A stretch of 38,276 bases of DNA from Enterococcus sp. PF1-24 (GCF_029893325.1 NZ_JARXWL010000027.1:1-38276); one strand, 5' to 3'. Counted from the first letter of the stretch, positions 24,342 to 32,030 are shown. Numbers and translations: made by a program. The notes: a model not told the origin generated them from the letters alone.

Positions 24342-24884
24342 TTATTGACTAACAATCAGATAATCTACTGGTAAATCAAAGATTTCTTTTTGCCAATCAT
24401 CTCTGAGTTGTTCTTTAAATAAGATGCTTAGGGTGGTGCCGTTGAAATTTTGCAAATAGCGATCATAAAACCCACCACCAAAGCCAATCCGATATTTTTC
24501 AGAAGAGAAAATTACACCGGGAACGATAATTAAATCCAGCTGCTCTTTAGGAATTTCAGAAATAACTACTGGCTCTAACACGCCGAACTTGGTTAAATTC
24601 AATTGGCTATCCCCTTGAATTTCACTAAAAAGCATCTGCTTTTGCGGTAAAGTTTTAGGAATCCCCACCGTTTTTCCGGTTTTAAAGGCTTCATTTATGA
24701 TTGGTTGCGTGTCAACTTCAATTGCCATTGAAGAGATAATGCCGATTTTTTTGGCTTTTTGCCAAGCTTCGGTTGCAAAAAGTTTTTGATAAATAGTAGC
24801 TTCTTTTAGTTTTTTGATTGTTGGCTGCTGAGCCAATTCTTCTAAAAAGCGAATGCCTTCTTTTCGTAAGCTAGCTTTATCCAT
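24342..24884 (-). CDS. yqgN: 5-formyltetrahydrofolate cyclo-ligase
   Basis: 180 residues. It converts 5-formyl-THF to 5,10-methenyl-THF using ATP, in cytoplasmic one-carbon metabolism. Family motifs are DKASLRKEG near the start and VPGVIFSSEKYRIGFGGGFY-DRYL (about 130-155), the conserved substrate/ATP loop, with LPVDYLIVSQ at the end. GAGGGGG is 6 bp before the ATG at 24884. It heads the yqgN-gluP-yqgQ-glcK run, 68 bp ahead of gluP. Confidence 0.93.
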   Translation of the reverse strand: MDKASLRKEGIRFLEELAQQPTIKKLKEATIYQKLFATEAWQKAKKIGIISSMAIEVDTQPIINEAFKTGKTVGIPKTLPQKQMLFSEIQGDSQLNLTKFGVLEPVVISEIPKEQLDLIIVPGVIFSSEKYRIGFGGGFYDRYLQNFNGTTLSILFKEQLRDDWQKEIFDLPVDYLIVSQ

Positions 24885-25119
24885 TGCAATCCCCCTCTTC
24901 AAAAAAATGCCTTGTTAAAATAGTAACGAAAAAAGCCTAGCTAAGCAAATACTTTTGCTAAATATTGAAAAGTTTTTTAATTATAACCTAACTTAATGAA
25001 CTATTTATGAATGTGACGACTAAATGTCTATCTAAATTTGCTTAATGGTAAGAAAAAGCGTTTTATGATATGATAGTTTTTAAGAAAAAGAATGTTGATT
25101 AAACGAGGAGTTGTCTGTT

Positions 25120-25224
25120 ATGAATATCCCTTTCATTATCGCCATAACCATTTCATTAGCACTTACTTTGTATATTGCTTATGTTCGCGTCAAAACTGAT
25201 TCAAAAAAACACAAAAAGCGCTAA
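25120..25224 (+). CDS. Small single-helix membrane peptide
   Basis: 34 residues: MNIPFIIAITISLALTLYIA forms a membrane helix, then a very basic tail (VRVKTDSKKHKKR). GAGGAG lies 9 bp before the ATG, and an extended -10 (TGATATGAT, ending at 25076) lies about 45 bp upstream. No family recognised. It sits between the divergent cyclo-ligase gene and rpmG. The helix-plus-charged-tail form is shared by type I toxin peptides and by ordinary small membrane proteins; no antisense RNA is evident, so I make no functional claim. Confidence 0.6.
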   Translation: MNIPFIIAITISLALTLYIAYVRVKTDSKKHKKR

Positions 25225-25327
25225 GTCACTATTTAGCTAAAATTTCTCCGCTATTTCCTTTTTAATTTTCGTCAAGTAAAACTACTTAACAAAATTTTTA
25301 AAAATACTAGCTTTCTTCCCTCAAACA

Positions 25328-25336
25328 TGATAAAAT
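25328..25336 (+). promoter_or_regulatory. Extended -10 promoter of rpmG
   Basis: TGATAAAAT, an extended -10 element with TAAAAT at 25331-25336, lies about 55 bp ahead of the rpmG ATG. The -35 region is weak, as is common for extended -10 promoters. Confidence 0.5.
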
Positions 25337-25390
25337 ATTCAAGTCTGAGATACTTCTTAGAAAATGTTAGTACATATAGGAGGGGAAAAA

Positions 25391-25540
25391 ATGCGCGTAA
25401 ACATTACTTTAGAGTGTACTTCTTGTAAAGAACGTAACTACTTAACTTCAAAAAACAAACGTAACAGTCCTGATCGCTTGGAAAAACAAAAATATTGCCC
25501 ACGCGAAAGAAAAGTTACTTTACACCGTGAAACAAAATAA
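25391..25540 (+). CDS. rpmG: 50S ribosomal protein L33
   Basis: 49 residues of the large ribosomal subunit: [19 protein letters not shown], then KNKRN and [20 protein letters not shown]. It keeps the first CxxC and the third Cys, but the position of the fourth Cys is Glu (CPRE instead of CPxC). It is therefore not a full zinc-ribbon (C+) form and probably binds zinc weakly or not at all. A strong AGGAGG lies upstream. The neighbouring cyclo-ligase gene matches the conserved rpmG-yqgN association, although here the two are divergent. Confidence 0.95.
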   Translation: MRVNITLECTSCKERNYLTSKNKRNSPDRLEKQKYCPRERKVTLHRETK

Positions 25541-25554
25541 GCTTTTAGCTATTT

Positions 25555-25592
25555 AGCTCAATCTCTTGTTACTCAAGGGATTGAGCTTTTTT
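25555..25592 (+). terminator. Rho-independent terminator after rpmG
   Basis: AGCTCAATCTCTTG pairs with CAAGGGATTGAGCT (two wobble or mismatch positions) followed by TTTTTTG, 15 bp after the rpmG stop. Confidence 0.9.
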
Positions 25593-25648
25593 GTTTTATT
25601 AAGAACCAGATGTTGACCTGAATAATTAGCTAAATATCTACACCAGTT

Positions 25649-25906
25649 TTAATCTTTAATTATATCCGCCGTAATTACTCGATAGGTATAGCTATTAATC
25701 GTCACGCGAATCTTCCCCTCTAAATCTTTAATATAGAAATTCTTACCAATTTTTTCAATCTGATTTTTTGGATTAGCGAAAATTTCTGACATTAATTTTT
25801 CAATTTCCGGTTGGTTTAAAGCCATTTTCAATTTTTTATTAATTCGACCATAAACTAATTCGGTATAACATAGATGGTCTAAAATTGTTGCTCTGACTTC
25901 TGTCAT
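25649..25906 (-). CDS. DUF3781 family protein
   Basis: 85 residues. ILDHLCYTELVYGRINKKL at the start and RVTINSYTYRVITADII at the end match the short DUF3781 family as I know it; function unknown. TTGGAG lies 8 bp before the ATG. It is 64 bp downstream of another small hypothetical gene on the same strand and may share its transcript. Confidence 0.75.
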   Translation of the reverse strand: MTEVRATILDHLCYTELVYGRINKKLKMALNQPEIEKLMSEIFANPKNQIEKIGKNFYIKDLEGKIRVTINSYTYRVITADIIKD

Positions 25907-25970
25907 TGATTTGTCTCCAATTCTTTTCTTTACAATTCGGAAGCTGAACGAGTGCCCTCCGCTTTTTAGT

Positions 25971-26297
25971 TCATACTTGTAAGTTTTTAGCGTTTAGGAA
26001 TTTTTCTTTTAGCAACTCTAGTTGTTCGGCTAAAAATTCGCGACTATTTTCTTTTTCTGTTATAAAAATTGCTGGTGTGGCTTCTAAATCGACTAAACTG
26101 GTTGCCGTGATTTTATCTCCCGTGACTATCAAATTAATTTTAGGATGATAATTGGTGGTGCCACATAAACCTGGTACTAAAAAGGCTAACTCAAATTCGT
26201 TTTCACTTAACGTACGTAAACGATAGTAGCCATCTTCGATAAATTCTTTTTCTTCCCCAAAATACTGCTGCAAAATAGCTAATTCTGCAATGGTCAT
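25971..26297 (-). CDS. Hypothetical protein
   Basis: 108 residues, family not recognised. It is soluble with mixed alpha/beta character: an N-terminal helix (MTIAELAILQQYFGEEKEF), a beta-rich middle (YYRLRTLSENEFELAFLVPG, INLIVTGDKITATSLV) and a C-terminal Glu/Lys-rich helix. No signal peptide, membrane segment or catalytic motif is visible. AGGGA lies 5 bp before the ATG, and codon use resembles the neighbours. Probably a two-gene unit with the DUF3781 gene downstream. Confidence 0.6.
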   Translation of the reverse strand: MTIAELAILQQYFGEEKEFIEDGYYRLRTLSENEFELAFLVPGLCGTTNYHPKINLIVTGDKITATSLVDLEATPAIFITEKENSREFLAEQLELLKEKFLNAKNLQV

Positions 26298-26505
26298 CTG
26301 TTTCCCTGCTCTCTATTTATTTAAATTTATTTTACTTGAAAAAGAATAAAATTACTATTTTTTCGTTCATTTCAATCTTTTATGCGTATTTTTAATTATC
26401 AAGCGGAAAAAGATTTGAATTATTGACAACTTCATACTATCATGAACAAAGTACCCCGTGCCAGAATCTTGTTGACGGGAAATTAATACTTAAGGAGCAT
26501 TATTT

Positions 26506-28272
26506 ATGCCGACACCTCAACAGGTTTTAAAAGATGTCTTTGGTTATTCGGAATTTCGTCCGGGTCAGGCTGAAGTAATAGATAAAATTTTACAACATGA
26601 AAATGTTTTAGGCTTAATGCCCACAGGCAGTGGTAAATCGGTATGCTACCAATTACCAGCGATTCTTTTAGAGGGAGTAACGATTGTTATTTCTCCTTTA
26701 ATTTCTTTAATGAAAGATCAAGTTGATGCTGCTAGCGAGTTAGGCATTACGGCATCATTCATTAATAGTAGTTTAAGTTATCCGCAAATGCAGCAACGGT
26801 TAAACACTTTAATCAATGGCGACTTACAACTAATGTATGTTGCCCCAGAACGCTTTGTTATGCCAGAATTTCAAAATATTTTGCAGCAGATTGACGTGGC
26901 TTTAATTGCCGTAGATGAAGCCCACTGTCTCTCTCAATGGGGACATGATTTTCGCCCTAGCTATTTAGAAATGGCGCGAATGCTGACGAACCTTCCTGGT
27001 CAGCCAACGATTGCTGCTTTAACCGCTACCGCTACAGAAACAGTTGCTAAAGATATTAAACAATTTCTAGCTATTCCTGATAGCAATCAAATCAACACTG
27101 GTTTCCAACGGCAGAATTTACATTTCCAATTAATTAAAGATCAAAATAAGAAAAATTACTTGATTGAATATTTGAAATTAAATCCTCACGCTTCCGGAAT
27201 TATTTATGCTTCCACCCGCAAAGAAGTCGAAAAATTATTTGTTCATTTACAAAATGAAGGTTTTAAAGTGGGAAAATATCATGCGGGCTTAAGTGAAAAA
27301 GAAAGAAATGCTTATCAAGAGGCATTTTTATATGACGAGATTCATATTATGATTGCTACCAATGCATTCGGAATGGGCATCAATAAAAGCAATGTCCGCT
27401 TTGTGATTCATTGGCAAACCCCTGGTACGATGGAAGCTTACTATCAAGAAGCCGGTCGCGCGGGACGAGATGGTTTACCAAGTGATGCTATTTTACTATT
27501 TTCGCCCGCTGATGCCATGATTCATGAATTTTTTATTGAAAAATCAGAAAAACCTCATGAGTTAAAACAAAATGATTACTTAAAATTACGCAGTATGAGT
27601 CATTATGGCAATACTGATTTATGTTTGGAGCGTTTTATTTTACGCTATTTTGGTCAAGAAGCCGAAAACTGTCAACGCTGTAGTAATTGCTTAGACGATC
27701 GCGTTTCCCAAGATATTACCCTCAACGCGCAAAAAGCCCTCTCTTGTGTCAGAAGAATGCAAGAGCGCTTTGGAAAAAGTATGGTGATGAAAGTTTTGAC
27801 CGCTTCAAAAGATCAAAAAGTCAAAGATTTTCACTTTGACCAACTTTCTACTTATGGTTTATTAAAAGAAATGACCCAAAAAGAAGTCACTAGTTTACTG
27901 GATTTTCTGATTGCTGCCGGCTTTTTAGCGCAAGATACTGGGGAATTTCCGATTTTGAAAGTTACACCATTGGGGATTAAAGTTTTAAAAGGGGAAGAAA
28001 AAGTTTTCCGTAAAGAAAAAGTTCATGCGCAACAACGAGAATTTAGCAACGAACTGTTTGAAACTTTGCGAGAACTACGCAGTCAATTAGCCAGCCAAGA
28101 ACATATGCCTGCTTATATTATTTTCTCCGATGCAACCTTAAAAGAATTAGCCGAAAAACTGCCGACTTCTCGTTTAGAGCTTTTGCAAATCAAAGGAATC
28201 GGGCAAAATAAATTAGAAAAATATGGTGAAGCTATTTTAGCGGTTATGCAAGAGCATTTGAATAAGGAATAA
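26506..28272 (+). CDS. recQ: ATP-dependent DNA helicase RecQ
   Basis: 588 residues, 3'-5' superfamily-2 helicase in recombinational repair. Motif 0 FGYSEFRPGQ, Walker A TGSGKS (40-45), DEAH box with the RecQ aromatic loop (DEAHCLSQWGHDFRPSY, from 137), motif V ATNAFGMGINK, motif VI YYQEAGRAGRDG. A RecQ-C-terminal zinc site (about 372-394: C, then NCQRCSNC), a winged helix, and a C-terminal HRDC domain (about 515-586, ending IKGIGQNKLEKYGEAIL) follow. AAGGAG is 8 bp before the ATG. All domains are present. It is single-gene and closed by the hairpin at 28281. Confidence 0.97.
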   Translation: MPTPQQVLKDVFGYSEFRPGQAEVIDKILQHENVLGLMPTGSGKSVCYQLPAILLEGVTIVISPLISLMKDQVDAASELGITASFINSSLSYPQMQQRLNTLINGDLQLMYVAPERFVMPEFQNILQQIDVALIAVDEAHCLSQWGHDFRPSYLEMARMLTNLPGQPTIAALTATATETVAKDIKQFLAIPDSNQINTGFQRQNLHFQLIKDQNKKNYLIEYLKLNPHASGIIYASTRKEVEKLFVHLQNEGFKVGKYHAGLSEKERNAYQEAFLYDEIHIMIATNAFGMGINKSNVRFVIHWQTPGTMEAYYQEAGRAGRDGLPSDAILLFSPADAMIHEFFIEKSEKPHELKQNDYLKLRSMSHYGNTDLCLERFILRYFGQEAENCQRCSNCLDDRVSQDITLNAQKALSCVRRMQERFGKSMVMKVLTASKDQKVKDFHFDQLSTYGLLKEMTQKEVTSLLDFLIAAGFLAQDTGEFPILKVTPLGIKVLKGEEKVFRKEKVHAQQREFSNELFETLRELRSQLASQEHMPAYIIFSDATLKELAEKLPTSRLELLQIKGIGQNKLEKYGEAILAVMQEHLNKE

Positions 28273-28280
28273 CAAGCAAT

Positions 28281-28314
28281 AAAGAGATGAGAACCTCCTC
28301 ATCTCTTTATTTAT
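28281..28314 (+). terminator. Terminator after recQ
   Basis: AAAGAGATGAG pairs perfectly with CTCATCTCTTT around a six-base loop, followed by ATTTAT, a modest U-tract. It lies 9 bp after the recQ stop. Confidence 0.7.
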
Positions 28315-28323
28315 ATAGCTTTT

Positions 28324-28764
28324 TTCTAACAAGCGTGTGTTCAGTTCCCACAAAGCTGTTCGATTTGTATCCCACTTTAACTTTGCCATTACTTATTGAT
28401 AATTTCCAAAGTAATATTCTGAATGTTCTTCTGCTAAAATAATTTCGTTACTATCCAGGATTTCAAAAGCAAAAGCATATTCTGGAACCACAAAAATATC
28501 TTGCCAATTTTCATGATTTTCAAAATTAATTTTAGGAATTGTTCCGACTGAATCCAATTTGGTAATTACATTTTCTTTTATAGCAATACCAAGCTCTTCT
28601 TTTATTTCACGAATCACTGTCTGTACAGCAGTTTCACTATTTTCACCACCACCAGCAACAAATTGCCAAGTGTTCAAATCACTTCGTTTAAATACACCAA
28701 ATCGGTATTCTTCATTTTCAAATTTCCATGGGATTGCTAAAATTTGAAATGGTTCTCTCGCCAT
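28324..28764 (-). pseudogene. Nudix hydrolase with in-frame nonsense stop before its C-terminus
   Basis: Translation from ATG 28764 gives 123 residues with a full Nudix box at about 38-60 (GGGENSETAVQTVIREIKEE, then LGI). The product stops at TAA 28393-28395. The same frame continues beyond that stop as VMAKLKWDTNRTALWELNTR, which resembles the normal C-terminal end of this dATP-pyrophosphohydrolase-like group (KLLKWDSNKTALWEL-type). The stop falls where the family usually has Glu, so a single GAA-to-TAA change would explain it. The truncated protein may still fold, since the catalytic box is intact. AGGAG lies 12 bp before the ATG. Confidence 0.75.
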
Positions 28765-28810
28765 AATTTTTATTCACTCCTATCGTTAATTTTTTTATTC
28801 TAAAAAATTG

Positions 28811-28853
28811 AAAAAATGAGGTAAAAATCAAAAGTCTTCTTCTGATTTTTACC
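28811..28853 (-). terminator. Terminator after the acetyltransferase gene
   Basis: GGTAAAAATCA (plus 28820-28830) pairs with TGATTTTTACC (plus 28843-28853). On the minus strand a T-run follows. Confidence 0.85.
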
Positions 28854-28863
28854 CCGTCTATTT

Positions 28864-29421
28864 TTAAATTGTTTTCGTCACCCGACATGGCGTTCCGACA
28901 GCTACTACATTAGCGGGAATATCTTTCGTTACGACGCTACCTGCACCAATCACAGAATTTTCACCGATGGTTACACCTGGGCAAACAATCACGCCAGCAC
29001 CTAACCAAACATTTTTTTCGATAACGATTGGTAAATTATATTGGGCGCCTTTTACTCGTATAGCGGGCTCTAAAGGATGGGCTGCTGTTGCCAGCACGAC
29101 ATTTGGCCCCATCATCACAGAATCATGAATTTCAATTCGAGTATCATCTACTAAAGTTAAATTGGAATTAGCATAGACTTTTTTACCAATATAAGTATTC
29201 TTTCCCCAATTCGCTCGTAAAGGCTGCACAATATAGCTATCCTCACCAAAACTACCCAGTAATTTTTCTAAAACATTGCGTTTTTCATCATGATTACTTG
29301 GGCGAATTTGATTGAAATCATACAATAATTCAGAATAAATCAGTTGTTCTTTGCCAATTTCTTCATTTTCCTGATAGATTTCACCACTGTCCATGCGTCG
29401 TTTAATTTCAGCAGTTTCCAT
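28864..29421 (-). CDS. Maltose/galactoside O-acetyltransferase family (LacA/Maa-like)
   Basis: 185 residues. An N-terminal Mac domain (about 1-55, with ETAEIKRRMDSGEIY and LLYDFNQIRPSN) is followed by a left-handed beta helix of hexapeptide repeats (VWLGAGVIVCPGVTIGENSV, IGAGSVV). The catalytic His is in LATAAHPL (about H114). The fold transfers acetyl from acetyl-CoA to sugar hydroxyls, often as detoxification; the true acceptor is not known. AAGGAG is 11 bp before the ATG. It starts 27 bp after the HAD lipoprotein gene, so the two are probably cotranscribed. Confidence 0.9.
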   Translation of the reverse strand: METAEIKRRMDSGEIYQENEEIGKEQLIYSELLYDFNQIRPSNHDEKRNVLEKLLGSFGEDSYIVQPLRANWGKNTYIGKKVYANSNLTLVDDTRIEIHDSVMMGPNVVLATAAHPLEPAIRVKGAQYNLPIVIEKNVWLGAGVIVCPGVTIGENSVIGAGSVVTKDIPANVVAVGTPCRVTKTI

Positions 29422-29448
29422 GTTGCTCTCTTCTCCTTTAGTTTCTAT

Positions 29449-30765
29449 TTATTTTTCAGTCACCGTCAATTCATCAGCACCTAATAACATTGTTTCGGTT
29501 TCTGGAATTAAAGTGCCTAAATTTTCATCTCGACCTTGTAAATAGTAGCGTTGCTCGGCTGTGCCTTCAGTTTTAGCAGCTGTTTGACATAGTTCACCAA
29601 TTCCGCCATCTTTTCCACGGTTAAAAATTAAGCCAACTTTCATTTCGGGAAAATCACTTAGCATAGCTACATCGCCATTGCTATCGCCAGCAACTAAAAT
29701 TGGCCCTGCATCACCATGGTTTGGTGCAATAAATTTCTTAATCGTTTGGGTTTTGCCTTCCCCTTGTGTTTGGAAAAATTCCTCGTTCAGTTGTGATTGA
29801 ATGACATTATCAGCTTTTTGCAATTGCATTGCATAAACATGCTCTTCAGGAACGCCATAACCATAACTTTCATCAGTGGCAAAAGGAATAATCACATCAA
29901 TGTAGGAGGCCGAACAAACATAAACTTCAATACCATTTTCCTGCAATTTTTGATATAAATCTTGCATTTCTGGAACTAAGCGAATACCTTCTTTAAAGGA
30001 AATTTCGATTTGACCAGCCTTTGTTTCTAAAGATGTAGAACTTTTCCAAGTAACTTTACGCAATTCTTGTGTAGATGCTTGGTCAATTACTTCTTTTGAT
30101 AAGCTTTGCACTTCTTCTGAAGTCATGCCCGTAAATAAATAGGTTACCCAAGGATAGCTGATATCAGAACTAAAAGAATCGCCAATTGCTTCGTATAAAT
30201 AGCGTAACTTGGCAGCAAAATCAAGATACTCTTCCGTTTTTTTCACTTCTTCAAGAGATTGCTCTCCCGCAAATTCAGTATAAGCATCATAAATAACAGT
30301 GTAACTGGCTTTAATATCTTCTGCCATTTTATCAATATTTAAAGATTCACCAGCACTATTTTGCCAATCTTCACTGAAATCATCAGTAGGAATATTCATT
30401 TTTAAAGCATTGTACAGCTCATCAGGTGTCATTTTAAAACGTAAATTGGCAATCTGATAAGTAAATACCGCTTCACCGATATCATTAATGATGGTCGTGT
30501 TATCCCAATCAAAAACAGCATAAGGCTTATTCTTTTCATCATAATCACTACTCTTATCACCATTATCTAAAATCAGCTGATTAAGGGCTTGGTAGTTCGG
30601 CTCATAAAAATTGCCTTTGCTTAAAATAGTAATTTCTTCAGTAGCTGTGCTGCTAGTTACGGTTGTAGATTCTTCCGTTTTCGTAGTTTCTTCTTTTTTC
30701 GTTGTACATGCCCCTAACAAAAAAAGAGCCAGTGTACATGACAAATAAACAGTTTTCTTTTTCAA
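29449..30765 (-). CDS. Secreted HAD-superfamily phosphatase lipoprotein
   Basis: 438 residues. The signal ends in LLGAC (C20, lipobox) and is followed by a Thr/Ser/Glu linker. HAD motif I is DWDNT (86-90, DxDxT), motif II is the Ser in YVCSASYID and motif IV is VAGDSNGD, with a helical cap between I and II. This resembles SerB-type HAD enzymes exported to the membrane surface, probably a phosphomonoesterase that releases phosphate outside the cell; substrate unknown. The start codon is TTG (30765), 9 bp after GAGGAG; no ATG is available in frame. A TAGTGC/GCACTA dyad (30785-30800) lies near the likely transcription start. Confidence 0.85.
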   Translation of the reverse strand: MKKKTVYLSCTLALFLLGACTTKKEETTKTEESTTVTSSTATEEITILSKGNFYEPNYQALNQLILDNGDKSSDYDEKNKPYAVFDWDNTTIINDIGEAVFTYQIANLRFKMTPDELYNALKMNIPTDDFSEDWQNSAGESLNIDKMAEDIKASYTVIYDAYTEFAGEQSLEEVKKTEEYLDFAAKLRYLYEAIGDSFSSDISYPWVTYLFTGMTSEEVQSLSKEVIDQASTQELRKVTWKSSTSLETKAGQIEISFKEGIRLVPEMQDLYQKLQENGIEVYVCSASYIDVIIPFATDESYGYGVPEEHVYAMQLQKADNVIQSQLNEEFFQTQGEGKTQTIKKFIAPNHGDAGPILVAGDSNGDVAMLSDFPEMKVGLIFNRGKDGGIGELCQTAAKTEGTAEQRYYLQGRDENLGTLIPETETMLLGADELTVTEK

Positions 30766-30936
30766 TGTTATCTTCTCCTCTATTTAGTGCCTTAGCACTA
30801 TATCTATTTTAGGATAAATCTAACTTATTCATCATTGAACGACTGTTTTGCCAGAGCCACATTGCTCTTGAAATGTAAATATTTACAAAGTTCATTATAG
30901 CCTAAACAAAGCAAACCAGCAACCGCTTTCTTTTGA

Positions 30937-31283
30937 GAAAAGCAGAGTGGCTTGTTCTGCACCTGAGTAAAGTGCAAGAATAAATTATAGCGGTGTTCTA
31001 TACCGCGAATTTTTTCTTCACTTTATCGAGTGGTGCAAAGCCACGCAGCTAGATCAAACGAAAAGTGGAATGAGCTCGTTCAGCTCTCGAGTAAAATGCA
31101 TAAAGAAATTATAGCGGTGCTTTCTACCGCGAATTTTTGTATCATTTTATCAAAGAGAGGTAGCTCATGCAGCTAGACAATCAGAAAAAAGCAGAGTGGC
31201 TTGTTCTGCACCCGAGTAAAGTGCAAAGCCACACAGCTAGACAAAACGAAAAGCGAAGAGAGTTGTTCTATGCCCAATCAAAA
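30937..31283 (+). repeat. Palindromic intergenic repeat array C (two full, one internally deleted, one truncated unit)
   Basis: This fills most of the 570-bp gap between 30766 and 31335. Units: C1 30937-31059, C2 31060-31182, C3 31184-31247 and C4 31248-31283, each beginning GAAAAGYGRA or close to it. C1 folds through GTGGCTT (30947-30953)/AAGCCAC (31038-31044), GCACC/GGTGC, TAAAGTG/CACTTTA and GCGGT/ACCGC. C2 uses ATGAGCT/AGCTCAT and TAAAATG/CATTTTA instead, so pairing is kept with other bases. C3 has lost about 60 bp between two GTGCAA words. C4 is only a left arm. No ORF is present. Confidence 0.92.
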
Positions 31284-31311
31284 CAAAAAAATCAGCAGCT
31301 AAGCTGCTGAT
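31283..31311 (-). terminator. Terminator after the CPCC gene
   Basis: ATCAGCAGC and GCTGCTGAT (plus 31291-31311) form a 9-bp stem with a three-base loop, followed on the minus strand by TTTTTTTG. Confidence 0.9.
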
Positions 31312-31335
31312 TCAATTTATGCTTCTTTCAACTTT

Positions 31336-31587
31336 TTACTGACTTTCATCTAAATTCTGCATTGCTGCACGCTGACGTTTTTGAAAATCTTCTCTGGCTT
31401 GTTGCAAAGAAAGCTGATTGGCGCCAATTATCTCATTAGGATATTTCTCCGCAACAGGATCCATTTCCCAAAAACAAAGAGGACAGATATCATATTTTTC
31501 TTTAACCGTTAAATAACCACAACAAGGGCAAGGAATATTTTCGTTATTCTGCCATTTATTATTGACGATTGAAATAATTAATGCCAC
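31336..31587 (-). CDS. Small CPCC-type Cys-rich protein
   Basis: 83 residues if started at GTG 31587. The core IPCPCCGYLTV followed by YDICPLCFWEMDPV is the CPCC Cys-rich domain (a small zinc-binding fold: CPCC and CPLC pairs). The start is doubtful: GTG 31587 lies inside the upstream gene (29-bp overlap) without good Shine-Dalgarno spacing, and no other ATG, GTG or TTG precedes the CPCC motif in frame. The ATG at 31550 is in another frame and stops after three codons. Either GTG is used through coupling, or the 5' end is damaged. Function of CPCC proteins unknown. Confidence 0.65.
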   Translation of the reverse strand: MALIISIVNNKWQNNENIPCPCCGYLTVKEKYDICPLCFWEMDPVAEKYPNEIIGANQLSLQQAREDFQKRQRAAMQNLDESQ

Positions 31588-31963
31588 CTTCTGGTATAAA
31601 ATAAGTTCGAATCACGCCATCATCAGACAAAACAGCAAATTCATTGGTTCTCTGATCAAAATAGACGGTATCCCCGTCATCTTGTGGTTTTGTCAAAATT
31701 TCATCATCTTGTGATAATAACAACTGATTCGCCATTTGCAAATATTCTTCTTCGGTAGATATTTCAGTAAATTCGTCTTTATGCTTTGCAAAATGCTGCG
31801 CAAGCTTATCATCATTGTAAAATTGATAAACAATTTCTTGTTGCAGATTATTGGTTGTACTTGAAGTGTTAGCATCTGTATCTAAAACCTCATAACCGCC
31901 CCAACCTAACGCAACAACTAAAACGCTTAGCAGCAAAGAAACGACTTTTTTATTTTTAGCCAT
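31559..31963 (-). CDS. Membrane-anchored protein with HxxKHxxEF ... YFNRQ module
   Basis: 134 residues: an N-terminal signal anchor (about 6-24), a short Thr/Asn linker, then a compact domain with QHFAKHKDEF, EEYLQMANQLL, GDTVYFDQRTNEFAVLSDDG and IRTYFIPEGGINYFNRQ at the very C-terminus. I recall this order (H-x-x-K-H-x-x-E-F, then TNEF, IRTYF, YFxRQ) from the C-terminal domains of many secreted bacterial proteins, some with toxin-like layouts, but cannot name the family. AAGGAG is 6 bp before the ATG, with its own promoter. The CPCC gene overlaps its 3' end. Confidence 0.65.
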   Translation of the reverse strand: MAKNKKVVSLLLSVLVVALGWGGYEVLDTDANTSSTTNNLQQEIVYQFYNDDKLAQHFAKHKDEFTEISTEEEYLQMANQLLLSQDDEILTKPQDDGDTVYFDQRTNEFAVLSDDGVIRTYFIPEGGINYFNRQ

Positions 31964-31998
31964 AGTATGCTCCTTATTAAAATTTATTACTAGCTAAA

Positions 31999-32027
31999 AT
32001 TATACCGTAACTTTTCACTTGTGGAAA
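31999..32027 (-). promoter_or_regulatory. Promoter of the anchored protein / CPCC pair
   Basis: Minus strand TTTCCA (plus 32022-32027), 17-bp spacer, consensus TATAAT (plus 31999-32004), about 35 bp ahead of the start codon at 31963. Confidence 0.65.
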
Positions 32028-32030
32028 GTT

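Noticed and set aside
26423-26451. TTGACA at 26423-26428 as the recQ promoter
   Set aside because: No acceptable -10 lies 16-18 bp downstream; the nearest TATCAT-like boxes are too close.
30785-30800. TAGTGC/GCACTA dyad upstream of the HAD lipoprotein as an operator
   Set aside because: Short, AT-flanked and not matching any operator I know; recorded only within the gene entry.
30937-31283. Regular tandem repeats of ~123 nt considered as a CRISPR array
   Set aside because: The whole unit is conserved, not short repeats with unique spacers. Units are single or 2-4 copies at scattered sites, and no cas genes are present.
31693-31875. Second minus-strand frame of 60 codons inside the anchored-protein gene
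   Set aside because: Fully inside a supported gene in another frame, with no ribosome site and no family features.
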